DNA of 64,000 nucleotides from Roseitranquillus sp963749675 (GTDB taxonomy: Bacteria > Pseudomonadota > Alphaproteobacteria > Rhodobacterales > Rhodobacteraceae), in assembly GCA_963749675.1 (NCBI GenBank), contig CAVVNT010000007.1, positions 1 to 64,000 on the forward strand, written 5' to 3'. This document shows, piece by piece, positions 43,813-53,796 of the stretch. Both the position numbers and the translations under genes were made by a program. The notes under the pieces are model-generated. The model did no database searches, had not been told where the DNA came from, and was given only the letters and a program-made list of their open reading frames with translations. Numbering within the stretch: the stretch's first letter is position 1; each line of letters begins with the position of its first letter.

Positions 43813-43816
<4 letters not shown>
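43088..43816 (-). CDS. SAM-dependent methyltransferase, last gene of the glycan operon
   Basis: This 242-residue class I methyltransferase has the cofactor motif SVLDIGCNGGFYALRMKERN (residues ~54-73), an acidic AIDSDPRYLRQAE strand 2 and LVLFMGVFYHL motif. It resembles CmoB-like enzymes in the core, but the N-terminus (IRDLGPWFHNLRIDGVETAP) looks like a separate small family found with glycosyltransferases. ATG 43816 overlaps the epimerase stop by four bases (ATGA). A sugar or lipid-linked glycan is the likely substrate, inferred from context. It ends the nine-gene operon. Confidence 0.82.
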
Positions 43817-44840
<1,024 letters not shown>

Positions 44841-44841
<1 letters not shown>

Positions 44842-45959
44842 CACACTGCCCTCCGCTCGGGTTGGGGTTCGTCTTCGATGCCCGACGTCTGCCGAGTCCG
44901 GGACAGCGCGCTTGCCAGCTCCGCCGCGCGCGCCTCGGCCGTATGATTCTCGAGGACGATCCGGCGCGCCGCGGCGGCGATCCTGCGCCGCGTGTCCTCG
45001 TCCAGCGTCTGGAGCACCTGCACGACCTCGTCGGACGACTGCGCCGTCAGGATCGCCTCGCCGTGGGGCAGCAGTTCGTCGAGACCCCGCCAGGTGTCGC
45101 TGATGACCGGGGTTCCGCATGCCGCCGCCTCGAACAGGCGCACGCTCGGTGACCAGCCCGCGCGCCGCATGTCCGCGCGCGTCACGTTCAGCGTGAATCG
45201 CTGGCGGCTGTAGAAGTCCGCGTGCCGGTCGGGCGGCAGATGGTCGATGCGCTGAACGTTCGGCGGCCAGTCGATCCCATCGGAATATTGAGGCCCCGCC
45301 ACGACGAACCGAAGGTCTGGCAGGCGCCGCGCCGGCTCAAGCAGCAGCCGCTCCACCGTCGGCTGGCGATCCGGGCTGTAGGTGCCCAAGTAGCCGAGAT
45401 CCCATTCCGTCGCCGTACCGGTTGGGGCATATCGCTCCGGATCGACAGAGCAGTACAGCGCCTCGGCCCGCCGCGTCCCGAACTCACGCTCGAGCCGCGT
45501 CAGGACAGCGCCGCCGCTGAACGAGAAGTAGGTGTCAAAGCCGGCAATCTGACGGCGCGCCAGGTACTGCTCGTCGCCGCGCTCCAGCTTGGCCAGCGTC
45601 ACCGGCGTGTCGATGTCGTAGAAGCAGAGCTGGCGCGGGCGGAGGCGCGCCAGCGCGTCGATCAGATCGGCGCCCTCCGGCACGTAGGAGCCGACGATCA
45701 CCGCATCTGCGGCGGCGATCGCATCGCTCTCCGCCGAGAGAACCTCGGGGACGCCTTCGTAGAGAACGAGACGGCAGAAGTCGGGTTGCGGCAGGTCGCG
45801 GTTGCCGGCGTACCATGGGACGTCCCGCTCGCAGAACGTGACCCGGTGGCCGTGTGCCGCGAGACCGCGAAGCAGGGCGCGGTACGTCGTTGCGTGCCCG
45901 TTGCCCCACGAAGAGGTGAGCGACAGACCGAAGACCACGATGTCGAGAGGTCCGCTCAT
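44841..45959 (-). CDS. CgeB-like glycosyltransferase (copy 1)
   Basis: This 372-residue protein has a two-domain glycosyltransferase pattern. The start reads LDIVVFGLSLTSSWGNGHATTYRALLRGLAAHGHRV-like, and the C-terminal domain has RAGWSPSVRLFEAAACGTPVISD, the nucleotide-sugar binding loop of CgeB and GT4-type proteins. It shares its layout with the next two genes; identity is moderate, so the copies are old. ATG 45959 overlaps the upstream gene by four bases. Sugar donor and acceptor are unknown. No signal peptide or membrane segment is seen, so it acts in the cytoplasm. Confidence 0.78.
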
Positions 45960-47047
45960 TCCGCCACCATCCGTCTGCGCGCGAACGCCGCCGAGATCGC
46001 ATCGGCCGCGACTTCGGCGCGTCTGTCGTAGGTATGCTCGGCAAGGACGCGGGCCCGTCCCGCATCGCCGATCGCCTGCGCCCGCTCCGGCGTGAGGCCG
46101 GAGAGAATGTCCGCCACCTCCCGCCCGTCGCGCGCGACGAGGATCTCGGTGTCGGGCTCGAGGAACATGTCGATGCCTTCCCAGTGATCCGAGATCAGGC
46201 ACGCACCCGCGCCCGCCGCTTCGAACACCCTGGTCGCGGGAGAGAAGCCCATCCGCGCCATGCTCTCGCGGCTGACGTTGAGCACCGCGCGGGGCGTACA
46301 GTTGAAGGCGTTGTGATCGGCCGTTCCGACATGGCCGAGGACGCGGACATTCTGCGGCACCCCCTCTGGGCTCCAGCCGGAACCGCCGAGCAGGAACCTC
46401 CGCTCCGGCAACTGTCGCGCGACGTCCAGGAAGAACGCCTCGATGCGGGCCTCGCGATCGGGCAGCCGGTTGGCCAGCAGCCCGAGATCTCCTGCGAACC
46501 GCGCATCCGCGGCCACCGGATGATGCGTCTCGGGGTCAAGGCCGTTGTAGATCGGGACGCATTCCGACGCACCGAGCCGACGGTACGCCTCGATCACCGG
46601 CGGGCCACCGCCATACGTCAGGACAAGATCGAGGCCTGGCATGGCACGCCGCAGCGGATGCGCCGCCACCTCCGCGACCTCGGCCAGCGTCGCCGGCGCG
46701 TCGACGTCCCAGAAGATGCGCAGGGCTTCTGCCGTGCCCGAGGTCAGGATGCCTTCGAGCAACGCGTCGTCGGCGTACCCGACGCCTGAGGCCTTGATGA
46801 TGACGTCGGCAGCCGCGGCTTCACCGAGCACCGAGCGCACCCCTTCGGCGGTCGCCGGATAGACGACGACACGCGCCCAATCGGGCAACTCGATGTCCCG
46901 GTGCGCCTGCCGGTCATGGGCATCGGGCTCGTAGAACGTGATCTCGTAACCACGCGCGGCGAGCTCGCGCAGGATACCCCGATAGTAGGTCGCGGCGCCG
47001 TTCCAATAGGCCGACAGCAGGCTCGATCCGTAGAAGGCGACCCTCAT
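45956..47047 (-). CDS. CgeB-like glycosyltransferase (copy 2)
   Basis: This 363-residue paralogue of its two neighbours has the start MRVAFYGSSLLSAYWNGAATYYRGILREL and a C-terminal nucleotide-binding region ARMGFSPATRVFEAAGAGACLIS with the FEAAG loop. The middle (DVDAPATLAEVAEVAAHPLR, PGLDLVLTYGGGPPVIEAY) resembles the corresponding part of copy 1. ATG 47047 overlaps the upstream stop by four bases. The tandem copies probably add successive sugars to one acceptor. Confidence 0.78.
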   Translation of the reverse strand: MRVAFYGSSLLSAYWNGAATYYRGILRELAARGYEITFYEPDAHDRQAHRDIELPDWARVVVYPATAEGVRSVLGEAAAADVIIKASGVGYADDALLEGILTSGTAEALRIFWDVDAPATLAEVAEVAAHPLRRAMPGLDLVLTYGGGPPVIEAYRRLGASECVPIYNGLDPETHHPVAADARFAGDLGLLANRLPDREARIEAFFLDVARQLPERRFLLGGSGWSPEGVPQNVRVLGHVGTADHNAFNCTPRAVLNVSRESMARMGFSPATRVFEAAGAGACLISDHWEGIDMFLEPDTEILVARDGREVADILSGLTPERAQAIGDAGRARVLAEHTYDRRAEVAADAISAAFARRRMVAE

Positions 47048-48150
47048 TCCGCCGCCTCCACCGTGCGATGCCCGAGCCGGGAGAGGATCACCATCAGCTC
47101 GTCGACCCTGTGCGCGCAGGTATGGCGGGCACGGATGGTCTCGAGCCCGCTTCTGACAAGGGATGCCGCCAGGTCGCGATCGTCGAGGATGCGCCGGATC
47201 GCCTGCGTCATGTCTTCGGTATTCCGCGCGAAAAGGAAATCCTCGCCCGGGCGAAACAGCCCCTCGGTGTCGTGCCAGGGTGCCGAGACGAGGGGGATGC
47301 CGCAGGCCAGGGCCTCGAACGGTCGGATTGTCGGGATGCCGGGCAGCGCCGTGACGTAGGGGCGGCGCGGGACGTGGATCGTCACGCGATGACGCGCGAA
47401 GACCTCGGGCACGTCGGCATTTGCAACCCAGCCGCCGTAAGCGATGCCGGCGTCCGCCAGCCGGGCCTTGGCATGGTCGGGATAGCGCACGCCGCGCACC
47501 GTGGCGTCGATGCCGAGGCGCCGGACCGGCTCGACGAGAAAGGCATCGAGCTCCTCCGCCCGTTCTCCGTCGCCCCAGTTGCCGACCCAGATCAGGTCCC
47601 GCTCCGCCGGAACCTCCGGGAGGGGGTGAAAGAGGCGCGTGTCCGCCGCCTCGTGCCACGTGAACACGCTCCGGCCCCATCCCTGTGCCAAGTACCGTTC
47701 CCGCAGTGCCTCACCAAAGGCGAGAACGCCGTCGTAGTCCTCGAGCGCCAGTCCGGCGATCTCCACTTCGGCCGAGATGCCGCGATGGTGCGTATCGTGG
47801 AAGAGGAGCGTGAAGCCCGTCTCGCGCTTGAGCGCTCCGATGCGCCGGACCAGCGACGGGTCGGTCCATTCGTGGACGACCACCACGTCGGCGCCCTGCA
47901 GCAGCTCCGCGTGATTGGTGCCTTCTCGATAGGAGGAGGTCACGAGCTCGGGGAAGGTCCGGTGGAACGCCGCCTCCGCCTCGTGACCCTGAGCGGCAAC
48001 GAGGTTGCTGCGGCTCCAGCTGTCCTCCGGCTCGAACGCGACCGCCTCATGCCCACGGGACAGGAGTTCGCGCATCACGCCGCGCAGGAAGTGGGCGTTG
48101 CCGTGGTTCCAATCGGAGACCAGCGAATGGGTATAGAAGACAAAGCGCAT
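47044..48150 (-). CDS. CgeB-like glycosyltransferase (copy 3)
   Basis: This 368-residue member of the same group begins MRFVFYTHSLVSDWNHGNAHFLRGVMREL and carries a C-terminal FEALACGIPLVSAPW loop. It differs from the other two in the middle, with HEWTDPSLVRRIGALKRETG and FTWHEAADTRLFHPLPE. ATG 48150 lies two bases after the GT4 stop, the only junction of the operon without an overlap. A distinct acceptor step in the same pathway is likely. No membrane segment is apparent. Confidence 0.78.
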   Translation of the reverse strand: MRFVFYTHSLVSDWNHGNAHFLRGVMRELLSRGHEAVAFEPEDSWSRSNLVAAQGHEAEAAFHRTFPELVTSSYREGTNHAELLQGADVVVVHEWTDPSLVRRIGALKRETGFTLLFHDTHHRGISAEVEIAGLALEDYDGVLAFGEALRERYLAQGWGRSVFTWHEAADTRLFHPLPEVPAERDLIWVGNWGDGERAEELDAFLVEPVRRLGIDATVRGVRYPDHAKARLADAGIAYGGWVANADVPEVFARHRVTIHVPRRPYVTALPGIPTIRPFEALACGIPLVSAPWHDTEGLFRPGEDFLFARNTEDMTQAIRRILDDRDLAASLVRSGLETIRARHTCAHRVDELMVILSRLGHRTVEAAE

Positions 48151-48152
48151 CG

Positions 48153-49244
48153 TCAGGCGGCTCCCAGGGTTTCCCGGCACGGAGCGAGGCTGCGATAGAG
48201 GCCGAGCATCTGCGCCGTCTGAGCTTCGATCGTGAACGCGGCCGCACGGGACGCCGCCCGCCCGGAGAGCGAGCGGCGCAGGTCGCCGTCGTCCAGAAGG
48301 ACGTCGATGGCAGCGGCGAAGCTGTCGGGATCGTGCGGCGCCGCGAACAGTGCGGCGCCATCCCACAGCTCGCGGTAGGTCGGGATGTCCGCCAGGACCA
48401 GTGCCGCGCCGAGCCGCGCCGCTTCCAGCGCGGCGAGGCCGAACGGCTCGTAGATCGAAGGGGAGACGAAAGCTGCCGCGGAACCCGCAAGCTCGACGAG
48501 CTGCGGCTGGTCGAGCTGGCCCAGGTGCCTGGCGTGCTGGAAGGTGACGCAATGACCGTTCGGCCCCCGGTTGGCTCCGGCTGCACGCACCGGACGCCGG
48601 CATCGGGCGGCCGCCTTGTCGAGAACCGCTGCGTTCTTGCCCTCGTCCCACCATCGCGCAGCGGCATAGGCGTAGGGCTTCTTGCGCGGTGCAGCTTCCT
48701 TGATGGCCGTCGCGTTCGGCACGACCGTGATGCGCGGAAGGCCGGGATAGCAGTCACGCAGGACTTCCGCGAAAGCCCGGCTGGGCGCGATCACGGCGCA
48801 TGCGCGATCGAGACCCGCCTGCGTCAACGTTCGCTGCCACTGCCATGACTCCGGCAAGTCGGAGCCCCGGACGGCGTGGAACCAGCTCGTCACGCAGGAA
48901 TGCGCAGCGGCCACGACCGGCACGTCGAGATCGAGCTGCGCCGCCTGCGACGGCAGGTTGACCTGCACCACGTCCGCCGAGGCGGCGGCGGCGTGGCGCG
49001 CGATCGCGTCCGGCACTGCGGCAAGGTCGCTGGCATCGCGGCTCATCCAGTCGAGCGGCAGGTCGACCCATTGGAGATCCGCCACTTGCCCGGCCTCGGC
49101 GCGTCGCGTGCCCTCGGGCCGCGGACCGAAGCAGAGAAGCGTCGTCTCGATGCCGAAACTCCGAAGACCCCCGGCAAGGTCGACGGCGTATCGCCAGACG
49201 CCGCCGACCGCATCGGTCGTCATCAGGAGCCGGCGCACCGTCAT
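48153..49244 (-). CDS. GT4-type (group 1) glycosyltransferase
   Basis: This 363-residue GT-B glycosyltransferase has an N-terminal MTTDAVGGVWRYAVDLAGGL motif, as in starch-synthase-like and GT4 enzymes, and the EX7E motif in SIYEPFGLAALEAARLG near residue 280. Donor-binding Arg/Lys are expected around GPNGHCVTFQHARHLGQLD. The gap between the two domains (residues ~215-235, RRPVRAAGANRGPNGH) is shorter than usual. ATG 49244 overlaps the radical SAM gene stop by four bases. It is the only standard GT4 in the operon. Confidence 0.85.
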   Translation of the reverse strand: MTVRRLLMTTDAVGGVWRYAVDLAGGLRSFGIETTLLCFGPRPEGTRRAEAGQVADLQWVDLPLDWMSRDASDLAAVPDAIARHAAAASADVVQVNLPSQAAQLDLDVPVVAAAHSCVTSWFHAVRGSDLPESWQWQRTLTQAGLDRACAVIAPSRAFAEVLRDCYPGLPRITVVPNATAIKEAAPRKKPYAYAAARWWDEGKNAAVLDKAAARCRRPVRAAGANRGPNGHCVTFQHARHLGQLDQPQLVELAGSAAAFVSPSIYEPFGLAALEAARLGAALVLADIPTYRELWDGAALFAAPHDPDSFAAAIDVLLDDGDLRRSLSGRAASRAAAFTIEAQTAQMLGLYRSLAPCRETLGAA

Positions 49245-50527
49245 CGGCAGGCGCCCTCCAGCTCGGCAAGCGTTTGCGGCCGGCTCTCCTGGATGTCGCT
49301 GAACCGCTTGAACGCCTCGAGATAGTGCGCGTGCGCCCGCTCCCACGCCGAATCGTCAGGCTCGCCCCAGCGGCGGCGGTAGTCTGGAGAGCTCGGGTAG
49401 GGGTAGAGCGGCACCGGCTCGTTCGCCCAGACCCCTGCATCGATCAGATGCTTGCGCCAGTAGGCTACGAGCGCCGGGTCGTCCTCGACCACGCCGATCA
49501 GGTTTGCCTGCACGAACGGGACATGCTGCCGCGCCTTTATAAGCAGTTCGGCAAGCTCCGGCGTGTCCAGCCGGCAGCGCTTGGAAAGTTCGGCGCGCCC
49601 CTCCACCGTCAGGCTCTCGAGCCCCGCCTCGATCGAGACGCAGCCCGCCTCGCCCAGGAGCTCCAGCAGCTTCGGCTTCCACAGGTCGATGCGGGTCTGG
49701 ACGCCGAACACGATGTCCCTGTCGACCAGCGCGCGCAGAAGCTCCGGCCATGGCAGGAAGATCTCGTCGATGAAGTAGATGTAGCCGGCGCCTTGCGCGA
49801 TCAGCCGGTCGATCTCCTCCAGCACGTGGCCGAGATTTCGTCGACGGTACGCGTCGCGGTAGTCGAGCTTGGCGCAGAAGCTGCAGGCGTAGGGGCACCC
49901 GCGGGACGCCTCGACTTCGGCGCCGGCGCCTTGCTGCGGGGCATCGAACCGGTGGTGGTGATGCCGGTGCCTGCGGACCCACCCGGCGGGCCATCGGAGG
50001 GCGGAGTGCCCGATTAAGGAACTGACGGCGAGCGGTCCCACCTGAACCGGCGCGTCATCCCGGATATAGGCGGTCCCGGGCACGTTCGACCAGTCGGCGG
50101 AACCTGCAAGACGTGCAATGACCTCTTCGCACTCGCCTCGGACAACGATGTCGGTGCCGAGCTTGCGAAGCGTCGCGCCGGGCGTCGCCGACGCGTGCGG
50201 CCCGACGGCGACGGTGCGTCCACCTTCACCGGCAAGCTCGTCGAGAAACTCTCGCGGCACACGGAGCTCAGGCGGGGCGCAGCGCCAGAACAGGTACGTG
50301 GGTGCCGTGGTGACGACCGTCATGTCGGGCACGAAGGCCGCCGTCTCCTCGGCCAGGCGGGCGTTGTCCTTCTCCTCGATCTGGCCATCGAGCATCAGGA
50401 CCTCGTGGCCCTCGCGCTCGAGCATGGCGCGGGCGTAGCCGAGCTCGAGTGGCAGGTGAGGCTCCCGGCAGCCGAAATAGATGCTGCCCTCGTAGCTCCA
50501 GTGGGGATTGACCAGCGCAACTCTCAT
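49241..50527 (-). CDS. B12-binding-type radical SAM protein of the glycan operon
   Basis: This 428-residue protein has an N-terminal B12-binding-like Rossmann domain (RVALVNPHWSYEGS to about residue 150). A His-rich linker (RRHRHHHHRFD near residue 187) precedes a radical SAM barrel with the CxxxCxxC cluster motif in SRGCPYACSFC (about residues 210-220). YIYFIDEIFLPWP follows as the second strand. The usual DxHxxG cobalamin motif is not obvious, so cofactor binding is uncertain. I recall a radical SAM subfamily of this form catalogued in a rhizobial gene neighbourhood nicknamed rhizo-twelve; this has not been checked. Methylation or another radical change of the sugar or its carrier is likely. 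ATG 50527 overlaps its neighbour by four bases. Confidence 0.85.
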   Translation of the reverse strand: MRVALVNPHWSYEGSIYFGCREPHLPLELGYARAMLEREGHEVLMLDGQIEEKDNARLAEETAAFVPDMTVVTTAPTYLFWRCAPPELRVPREFLDELAGEGGRTVAVGPHASATPGATLRKLGTDIVVRGECEEVIARLAGSADWSNVPGTAYIRDDAPVQVGPLAVSSLIGHSALRWPAGWVRRHRHHHHRFDAPQQGAGAEVEASRGCPYACSFCAKLDYRDAYRRRNLGHVLEEIDRLIAQGAGYIYFIDEIFLPWPELLRALVDRDIVFGVQTRIDLWKPKLLELLGEAGCVSIEAGLESLTVEGRAELSKRCRLDTPELAELLIKARQHVPFVQANLIGVVEDDPALVAYWRKHLIDAGVWANEPVPLYPYPSSPDYRRRWGEPDDSAWERAHAHYLEAFKRFSDIQESRPQTLAELEGACR

Positions 50528-52536
50528 GCAGGTACCTTGAGCTTCGGTGCGGGTTGGGCGAGGCGATGGCGCTTGAGCCAGGCGCGGAGGTCGGCGACCC
50601 CGGCCCGCCACGGCATCATTGCCTGCCATCCGATTGCCTCCTCGAGCTTGGCGGTGCAGGCGACGAAGTAACCCTGGTCACCCTGCCGCGGCCCGGCGTG
50701 CCGGATGATCGGCGTGCTGCCTGTCTCGCGCTCGATCTCGTCGAGAAACGAAAGAAGGCTCACGGCGTTGGCGGGCCCACCGCCGAGGTTGAACGCCTGC
50801 CCCGAGACATCGTCGATCCGGTCGAGAACTTGGCGGTAGGCGGCGACGGCATCGCTGACATGCAGAATGTCGCGGACCTGTCGGCCGTCGCCGAAGATCG
50901 TCACCGGCTCTCCGGCAAGGACGCGGAGGAGCAGGTGCGCGACCCACCCCTGATCCTCCGTCCCGAACTGCCGGGGGCCGTAGATGCAGCTCATCCTAAG
51001 GACAGCTGTCCGCATCCCGAAGGATGTAGCGGCGTCGAGGACGTACTGGTCGGCCGCCCCCTTCGAGCATCCGTACGGGGTGCAGAGGTGCAGCGGCCGG
51101 TCCTCTCCCACACCTCGCGCGCGGATGGCGGAGTCGTACGGCAACATCCGGTCCTCCAACGCCTCGAGATCAAGGTCGGCGAGATCGCCGTAAACCTTGT
51201 TGGTCGAGGCGAAGATCAGCGGCGCGCCATAAGCGCTTTCCCGCATCGCCTGGATGACGTTGAACGTGCCCCTCGCGTTGACGTCGAAATCGTCGTCGGG
51301 GTCGTCGAGGCTCGTCGTCACGGCGGTCTGCCCCGCGAGATGGAAGACGGCCCGTGCGCCTTCCACGGCGTCGGCGACCAGCCTCCGGTCACGGACGTCC
51401 ACGATGGCGGGACGGACCCGCCGGCCATGGCTATCGCGCAGCCAAGCCAGGTTCTGCTCGACGTCCGGACGGCTCAGGTTGTCAAGGACGACCACCTCGT
51501 CGCCGTCCGAGAGGTAGCTGTCGGCGAGGTTGGAGCCGACGAACCCGCTGCCGCCGGTGATGACGACCGGCCGCGCCGCCTCGCGCCGCAGCGCCGGCGC
51601 CGTCAGCGCGACGACCCGCTTCATCGCCCCGTCGTCGCCTTGGTTCAGCAGCCTTGCGAGGAGCTTCTGACGGCCTTTCGCGTCGACCGCCCCCAGGTGG
51701 TAGTGTCGTGGATCGAACCAGGGTCCTTCCTGCACCGCGATGCGGGGGTCGATGTCGCGCCACGAATACCAGTAGTGCCGGTCGGCCGGAGACGCGCGGA
51801 ACTCGACGAAGCGGCGAACCTGCTCGACCTCGTCGTGTCGCCAGGTGGAGTAGCCGGCCTCGGTGATCCAGACCTCGAGGCCCTCCTCCCAGCGCGCCAG
51901 CACCTCGCGCATCTCTCCGATGAGTTCGGGCCAGCCGCGCCAGCCTGCGGCGCTGCTATCCCAGGTGCCGGGAAAACCGTGGAGCCCGACGGCGGCGACC
52001 ACGCCAAACACGCCGTGCCGCCCCATCTGCTCGAGGAACACCGGATCGAACGGGCATGGCCCGCCAAGGACGGTGCGGAACCCGCGCTCCATCGCCCAGT
52101 ACCCAGCGCCGCCCACCATCTCGGAGAAGAGCGAATGCTCGGGGTCGATCCGCCAGTCCCAGTCGAGCAGGTTGTTTGGCTCGTTCCACAGCTCGACCGT
52201 GCCGATGTGCTTGCCATAGCGCGTCAGCATCACGTCGATGAAGTCGGCATAGTCGCGCAGCCTGACCGGCGCTCCCGACGACCTGCCCGTGCGTGAGATC
52301 GAGGGCGGCGTGTACGCGGCGCAGACCATCAGATCGAAGGCTTCGCCAAGCTGCGGCATCAGCCAGTCGTACCAGTCCGGCCCGCCGGGCATGTGCCACT
52401 CCGCCCACGAAAGCTGGGTGCGCAGATGGTCCACGCCGACATCGCGGAGCTCGCGGATCACCGCTTGCGCATGCTGCGTCTCGCCGGGGCGGAACCATTC
52501 GACGAAGCCCAGCGGAGCCGAGACCTGCGATGTCAT
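50524..52536 (-). CDS. Fusion protein: glycosidase-like (clan GH-A) domain plus CDP-paratose-2-epimerase-like domain
   Basis: This 670-residue protein combines two enzymes. Residues ~1-310 look like a clan GH-A glycosidase barrel related to GH39, with an acid/base candidate Glu119 in ELWNEPNN and a nucleophile candidate Glu226 in WITEAGYS. Residues ~322-655 form an extended SDR with the NAD loop ITGGSGFVGSN and the catalytic YGCSKGAADQY (Tyr488, Lys492). SCIYGPRQFGTEDQGW follows, a stretch otherwise typical of CDP-paratose/tyvelose 2-epimerases. There is no stop or frame change between them. ATG 52536 overlaps the next gene by four bases. No signal peptide is visible, so a cytosolic glycosidase-like domain is implied. 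Confidence 0.85.
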   Translation of the reverse strand: MTSQVSAPLGFVEWFRPGETQHAQAVIRELRDVGVDHLRTQLSWAEWHMPGGPDWYDWLMPQLGEAFDLMVCAAYTPPSISRTGRSSGAPVRLRDYADFIDVMLTRYGKHIGTVELWNEPNNLLDWDWRIDPEHSLFSEMVGGAGYWAMERGFRTVLGGPCPFDPVFLEQMGRHGVFGVVAAVGLHGFPGTWDSSAAGWRGWPELIGEMREVLARWEEGLEVWITEAGYSTWRHDEVEQVRRFVEFRASPADRHYWYSWRDIDPRIAVQEGPWFDPRHYHLGAVDAKGRQKLLARLLNQGDDGAMKRVVALTAPALRREAARPVVITGGSGFVGSNLADSYLSDGDEVVVLDNLSRPDVEQNLAWLRDSHGRRVRPAIVDVRDRRLVADAVEGARAVFHLAGQTAVTTSLDDPDDDFDVNARGTFNVIQAMRESAYGAPLIFASTNKVYGDLADLDLEALEDRMLPYDSAIRARGVGEDRPLHLCTPYGCSKGAADQYVLDAATSFGMRTAVLRMSCIYGPRQFGTEDQGWVAHLLLRVLAGEPVTIFGDGRQVRDILHVSDAVAAYRQVLDRIDDVSGQAFNLGGGPANAVSLLSFLDEIERETGSTPIIRHAGPRQGDQGYFVACTAKLEEAIGWQAMMPWRAGVADLRAWLKRHRLAQPAPKLKVPA

Positions 52537-53636
52537 GATACAAGGCCCCTCGCCTCGAGATGGCGCCGCATCTCTGCTCCACGGTCTATCGAGACCTCGC
52601 CCCGGATCCAGTCGACCAGTTCATCGAGCGATTCCTCGAGCCGGTGCTCGGGCGCGAAGCCCAATACGTTCCGCGCCAGCGTCGTGTCCGCGAAACAGTG
52701 ACGGATGTCGCCCGAGCGCGACTTGCCGAGGATCTCCGGCCGGAGTTCGGGAACGCGCATCGCCTCGGCCAGCATCCCGGCGACGTCGGCAATGGCGTAG
52801 GCATTGCCGCTGCCGATGTTGATCACCTGCCCCGCCGCACCGTCCGCTTCCATCGCGAGCCGAAATGCGCGGGCGACGTCCCGCACGTGAACGAAGTCGC
52901 GTTTCTGCTTGCCGTCCTCGAACACCGTCGGAGGCTGGCCGTGGACGAGGCGAGAGCCGAAGTTCGCCAGGACGCCGGTATAGGGGTTGGACAGCGCCTG
53001 ACCCGGACCGAAGACGTTGAAGAGCCGCAACGCCACGACCTCCGCGTCGAAGGTGCTGCCGTAGACCAGAGCCGCTTGCTCCTGAGCGTATTTGGTCAGG
53101 GCGTAGATCGACGCGAGATCGACGCGCTTTGCCTCGTTCGTCGGCACGGGCCGAAGTGGGCCGCCGTCTTCGTCGAGGGGGTCCCATGCGCCCCCGCGCA
53201 CGTCATTATGACGGCGGCGCGCCCCGTCGACCTGCTTGCCGTTGCGGTCGACGTACAGGCCCTCGCCATAAACGCTCATCGATGACGCGACGACGACGCG
53301 ACCAACCGGCGCATCCACCAGCGTCTCGAGCAGCACGGCAGTGCCTAGGTCGTTCGCGCCGACGTAGCGGCTGATCTCGTACATCGACTGGCCGACACCG
53401 ACCTCGGCAGCGAGATGGAAGACCCCGTCGACGCCGGCCGTTGCACGCGCCACAACGTCGGCATCGCGAACGTCGCCGCGAACGAACTCGGCGTCGTCAG
53501 GAACGTAGGGGGAGTCGCCATGGACCTGAGGTATCAGGGCGTCGAGGACGCGCACCTCGGCGCCGCTCGCCACGAGTTCACGCGTTAGGGCCCTTCCGAT
53601 GAAACCGCACCCGCCGGTAACCAGATATTTCCGCAT
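52533..53636 (-). CDS. NAD-dependent epimerase/dehydratase, first gene of the glycan operon
   Basis: This 367-residue extended SDR has the NAD loop TGGCGFIGRAL (residues ~7-17), Ser in VVASSMSVYGEG, Tyr/Lys as YALTKYAQE and RLFNVFGPGQALSNPYTGV in the substrate-binding region. It is related to dTDP-glucose dehydratases and UDP-glucose epimerases. Exact chemistry is unassigned. ATG 53636 is chosen since the longer frame begins inside the IS element. The operon promoter should lie in the ~160 bases between this start and the insertion at 53797, which also held the promoter of the divergent small gene. Confidence 0.85.
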   Translation of the reverse strand: MRKYLVTGGCGFIGRALTRELVASGAEVRVLDALIPQVHGDSPYVPDDAEFVRGDVRDADVVARATAGVDGVFHLAAEVGVGQSMYEISRYVGANDLGTAVLLETLVDAPVGRVVVASSMSVYGEGLYVDRNGKQVDGARRRHNDVRGGAWDPLDEDGGPLRPVPTNEAKRVDLASIYALTKYAQEQAALVYGSTFDAEVVALRLFNVFGPGQALSNPYTGVLANFGSRLVHGQPPTVFEDGKQKRDFVHVRDVARAFRLAMEADGAAGQVINIGSGNAYAIADVAGMLAEAMRVPELRPEILGKSRSGDIRHCFADTTLARNVLGFAPEHRLEESLDELVDWIRGEVSIDRGAEMRRHLEARGLVS

Positions 53637-53788
53637 TTCGTCGCGCCCTCGGTTGGTCGTTCTAATGTCCGAACAGCGATCTCCGGTTGATGTTCCCATA
53701 CCCGATGCCGAAGGACCGAGAACACTCGCCGGAACAATGCCAGGGGAGCTCTGTTGCGAGGCCATGGACCATTCGAGGAGGGGTGCAG

Positions 53789-53796
53789 CCAATGAG
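53789..53796. repeat. 8-bp target duplication, left copy
   Basis: CCAATGAG at 53789-53796 recurs exactly at 55290-55297 on the other side of the IS5-type element. It includes the ATG of the small gene now starting at 55293. This is the footprint of the insertion event. Confidence 0.75.
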
